Below, piece after piece: positions 12,944 through 15,040 of a DNA stretch of 15,040 nucleotides (the stretch's first letter is position 1; each line of letters starts with the position of its first letter). This DNA is from JANXSD01 sp043758125. GTDB lineage: Bacteria > Bacteroidota > Bacteroidia > AKYH767-A > OLB10. A model generated the notes under the pieces. The model saw only the letters and a program-made list of their open reading frames with translations. It was not told the origin of the DNA and ran no database searches. A program made the translations under genes and the position numbers. The stretch lies in NCBI GenBank assembly GCA_043758125.1, contig JAYVOC010000200.1, positions 1-15,040 on the forward strand, read 5' to 3'.

Positions 12944-14091
12944 GCAAATAATAATCTGTTTTGTTCTATTGCAATAGGATTGTTAGTTATTCCTTTCGCA
13001 TATTCTTGTGCCGATTTACTCCACTGATCAAAAGTATGCTGATCCATTAAACACGTTTCAATTATTGCAGCTTTTATTTCCTCTTCATTAGCTAATGGAA
13101 TGTCCCAACCGACTTTTTGTATTGAAAGGTTTTTCCATGGCGTTTGATCGGATAAAAGTACAATACACCCCGCCACCCAACTCTCTACTATGGTATGACC
13201 GAAATTCTCATTAAAGGTAAGCAATATGCTGAGATGATAATCGCTCAATGTACTAACAACTTTATCATTTACTATCGAACCACAATATTTTACTTTTATA
13301 TGTGAAGGCATTTGCTGAATTATTGCTTCACAACCCAACCAATATTCAGGCTCTTCGATGGGTCCGATAATGTCAAAATTAATTTTACACGAAGAGGGTA
13401 GAGTAGCCAAAATTTTTAATGTTCCTTCTAAATTTTTCTTAAAAGCAATTCTACTAATGAATACAATGCGAAGTTCTCCTTCAGTTTTTTTTCTAGGAAT
13501 AAAATTTATTAGTCGGGGTGCAGTTAAATTTAATGCAGTTTGAACTATTGCTTGTGAACCAAAAACTTTTTTTATTTCTATCGCTTCTAATGCTGATGAT
13601 GCTTGCCAACGAATTCCTTTGTAAAGGTTCATCATGCGCGCAACAAATAAAAATAATTTCTTTTTAAATGGTTTGATATTTAATGCGCCTTGTCCTAACA
13701 TTCCTCTTGGGGCTAAAACAAATCTTCGCGCTGGTAAATTTTTATTTCTAATTCTTAACGGATAAATAGTAAAGAAGATCGAGAACAAACTATTTAGATA
13801 AAATACATCTGCTTGCTCCTCCAATAATAATTTTCTTAAATTGCTGTAGGTTCTATTTGCAGCAGAAAAATAATAAACTTTACTTCCATCAGCACGAATA
13901 TTCCATTCATCAGCACGAATAGAACTATAAGGTTCTGTAGCATGTAAATCGGTATCGGAGGTAATGATGCAAAAATCGAATTCATCTTTTAGATGTCCTA
14001 CAATATTGGAAACAGATTGAATCGGACCTCCAGCTTTATAACCAGGGAGATACCAATCAACCAATACAACTACTTTTTTCTTACGTTGCAA
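12940..14091 (-). CDS. Glycosyltransferase family 4
   Basis: The protein has 383 residues with a GT-B fold. The N-terminal domain starts VVVLVDWYLPGYKAGGPIQSVSNIV, with the Gly-Gly-Pro loop (21-23) common in GT4 enzymes of exopolysaccharide clusters, and has LAPRGMLGQGAL at about 126-137. The C-terminal domain has RIVFISRIAFKKNLEGTL (208-225), FDIIGP, and the retaining GT4 E-X7-E motif at Glu295 and Glu303 (ENFGHTIVES). The usual Phe-Glu-G form is preserved as ENFG. No signal peptide is seen; these enzymes work at the cytoplasmic face of the inner membrane. It lies 10 bp downstream of the asparagine synthase gene and overlaps the next gene by 4 bp. Confidence 0.92.
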   Translation of the reverse strand: MQRKKKVVVLVDWYLPGYKAGGPIQSVSNIVGHLKDEFDFCIITSDTDLHATEPYSSIRADEWNIRADGSKVYYFSAANRTYSNLRKLLLEEQADVFYLNSLFSIFFTIYPLRIRNKNLPARRFVLAPRGMLGQGALNIKPFKKKLFLFVARMMNLYKGIRWQASSALEAIEIKKVFGSQAIVQTALNLTAPRLINFIPRKKTEGELRIVFISRIAFKKNLEGTLKILATLPSSCKINFDIIGPIEEPEYWLGCEAIIQQMPSHIKVKYCGSIVNDKVVSTLSDYHLSILLTFNENFGHTIVESWVAGCIVLLSDQTPWKNLSIQKVGWDIPLANEEEIKAAIIETCLMDQHTFDQWSKSAQEYAKGITNNPIAIEQNRLLFA

Positions 14092-14101
14092 AATTATTTC
14101 T

Positions 14102-15040
14102 TTAAGCTTCTATTCCATTTTGATTCATCCAACTCTCGAGTACCGTGCACAACCACATATCTAACCATCGAACTTGTGCATCACCTTTCTGAAATCTAAC
14201 CCATGCATTCAACAAATATTCTTGATCGATAAAATCACGTTTTGCAAGTTGTTGAATATTCTTTTCACACAGTGGTTTTAATTCGTTCTTCAACCATACA
14301 TTCCATGGAAAAACAAATCCCATCTTTTTACGATGAACAATTTCATCTGGTAACAATCCTTGTAAACTATCTACCAATAATTTTTTAGGAAAATGTGGTT
14401 TTTTAAATTCATCATTAATCCCTAAAACATATTCTACTAATTCATAATCTAAAAAAGGAACGCGAACTTCTAATGCTACTGCCATGCTCATCTGATCCGC
14501 ATCACGCAATAAAACATTTTGCATGTAAGTACTCATCTCTGCAATACTTACCTTACTAAGTTCTGGAAGTTCACGCGCACCATCACTTAATTCAGTTGCT
14601 AAAATTTCATTTATTGCATCCTTTGGTAATGATGTTAATCCTAGAAGTCCTTTAACATGTTGCGGTAATCCCACTTGTCGTGATAATGGAAAACTCGAAT
14701 TCAATGTATGATCATCTTGATTCAGCAACTGAACCATTTTATCAGAGGTAATATCCGACTTCATAGTAGCATACGCTGCGCCAGCCATCTTACGAACAGA
14801 CTTTGGAATCGTAAAAAGCCATTTCATATTTTGTATCTGTAAACTTCTGTTGAATACAGGATATCCCGCGAAGAATTCATCTCCACCTAATCCTGAAAGT
14901 GCCATTGTTATTCCGGCTTCGCGCGTGATGCGTGAAACGATATATGAATTCGGCCCATCACCACTCGGATGATCCAATGCATTTAATGCGATAGGTAATT
15001 CTTTTAAAAAATCATCTGGCGTTAATCGAAATTCATGATG
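14102..15040 (-). CDS. asnB: Asparagine synthase (glutamine-hydrolysing), C-terminal part
   Basis: The frame stays open to the right edge, so the 5' end is outside the window; 312 residues are visible. SGLGGDEFFAGYP belongs to the ATP-pyrophosphatase domain of AsnB. LLRDADQMSMAVALEVRVPFLD and HRKKMGFVFPWNVWL are the conserved C-terminal blocks. The N-terminal glutaminase domain would lie beyond position 15040. As first visible gene of a glycosyltransferase operon (GT4 follows 10 bp later), it may belong to the AsnB-type enzymes of polysaccharide clusters, which often amidate uronic acid residues rather than make free asparagine. This is inferred from context; the sequence seen here does not separate the two. 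Confidence 0.92.
   Translation of the reverse strand, partial: HHEFRLTPDDFLKELPIALNALDHPSGDGPNSYIVSRITREAGITMALSGLGGDEFFAGYPVFNRSLQIQNMKWLFTIPKSVRKMAGAAYATMKSDITSDKMVQLLNQDDHTLNSSFPLSRQVGLPQHVKGLLGLTSLPKDAINEILATELSDGARELPELSKVSIAEMSTYMQNVLLRDADQMSMAVALEVRVPFLDYELVEYVLGINDEFKKPHFPKKLLVDSLQGLLPDEIVHRKKMGFVFPWNVWLKNELKPLCEKNIQQLAKRDFIDQEYLLNAWVRFQKGDAQVRWLDMWLCTVLESWMNQNGIEA

Overview
The window looks like chromosomal DNA of a Bacteroidota bacterium, plausibly a Chitinophagales or Sphingobacteriales-like lineage or an environmental genome bin. The evidence is an AT-rich sequence, start codons without clear Shine-Dalgarno sites, several perfect TAnnTTTG (-7 type) promoter elements, and families typical of that phylum. 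These families include a bactofilin followed by AtpZ, a HemW / cyclase-family pair, an AsmA-like giant, a BatD-like domain and a WcaF-type acetyltransferase. I assigned no species.

Layout. (1) 1-860, + strand: the tail of a bactofilin gene, then two small membrane proteins that normally head the F1Fo ATP synthase operon (AtpZ-like and AtpI-like). The operon is not continued here. (2) 853-1851, - strand: a convergent membrane protein with an N-terminal J-domain and what looks like a BatD-type beta domain. (3) 2060-8607, + strand: housekeeping genes, namely an AsmA-like protein, an orphan sensor histidine kinase, HemW, a cyclase-family hydrolase and PurQ. (4) 8608-11577, + strand: an accessory island. 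It holds an MNT nucleotidyltransferase without its usual HEPN partner, a RelE/ParE-type toxin-antitoxin pair, a 34-codon membrane peptide, and an overlapping gene pair of a diverged alkyladenine-glycosylase-like protein and a diverged agmatine/peptidyl-arginine deiminase-like protein. (5) 11578-15040, - strand: the end of a surface-polysaccharide operon (asparagine synthase, GT4 glycosyltransferase, WcaF-like acetyltransferase, GT2 glycosyltransferase), transcribed from beyond the right edge.

The main observation concerns the island. Each of its three gene groups is in the same orientation and is followed, within a few bases of its last stop codon, by an imperfect palindrome (9054-9116, 9712-9797, 11487-11522). 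The first two palindromes end in nearly the same 10-mer (9 of 10 bases), so the toxin-antitoxin pair is bracketed by a direct repeat 681 bp apart. This is the layout expected of integron cassettes with attC sites, and no integrase is visible in the window. Aspartate codon use also switches sharply: purQ is 13/13 GAT, while the glycosylase/deiminase pair is 29 GAC to 12 GAT. I propose a degenerate, integrase-less cassette array or similar acquisition site. This is an inference that a covariance-model search could confirm or reject.

The glycosylase-like/deiminase-like pair is the best candidate for an undescribed two-gene system, but its substrate cannot be read from sequence.
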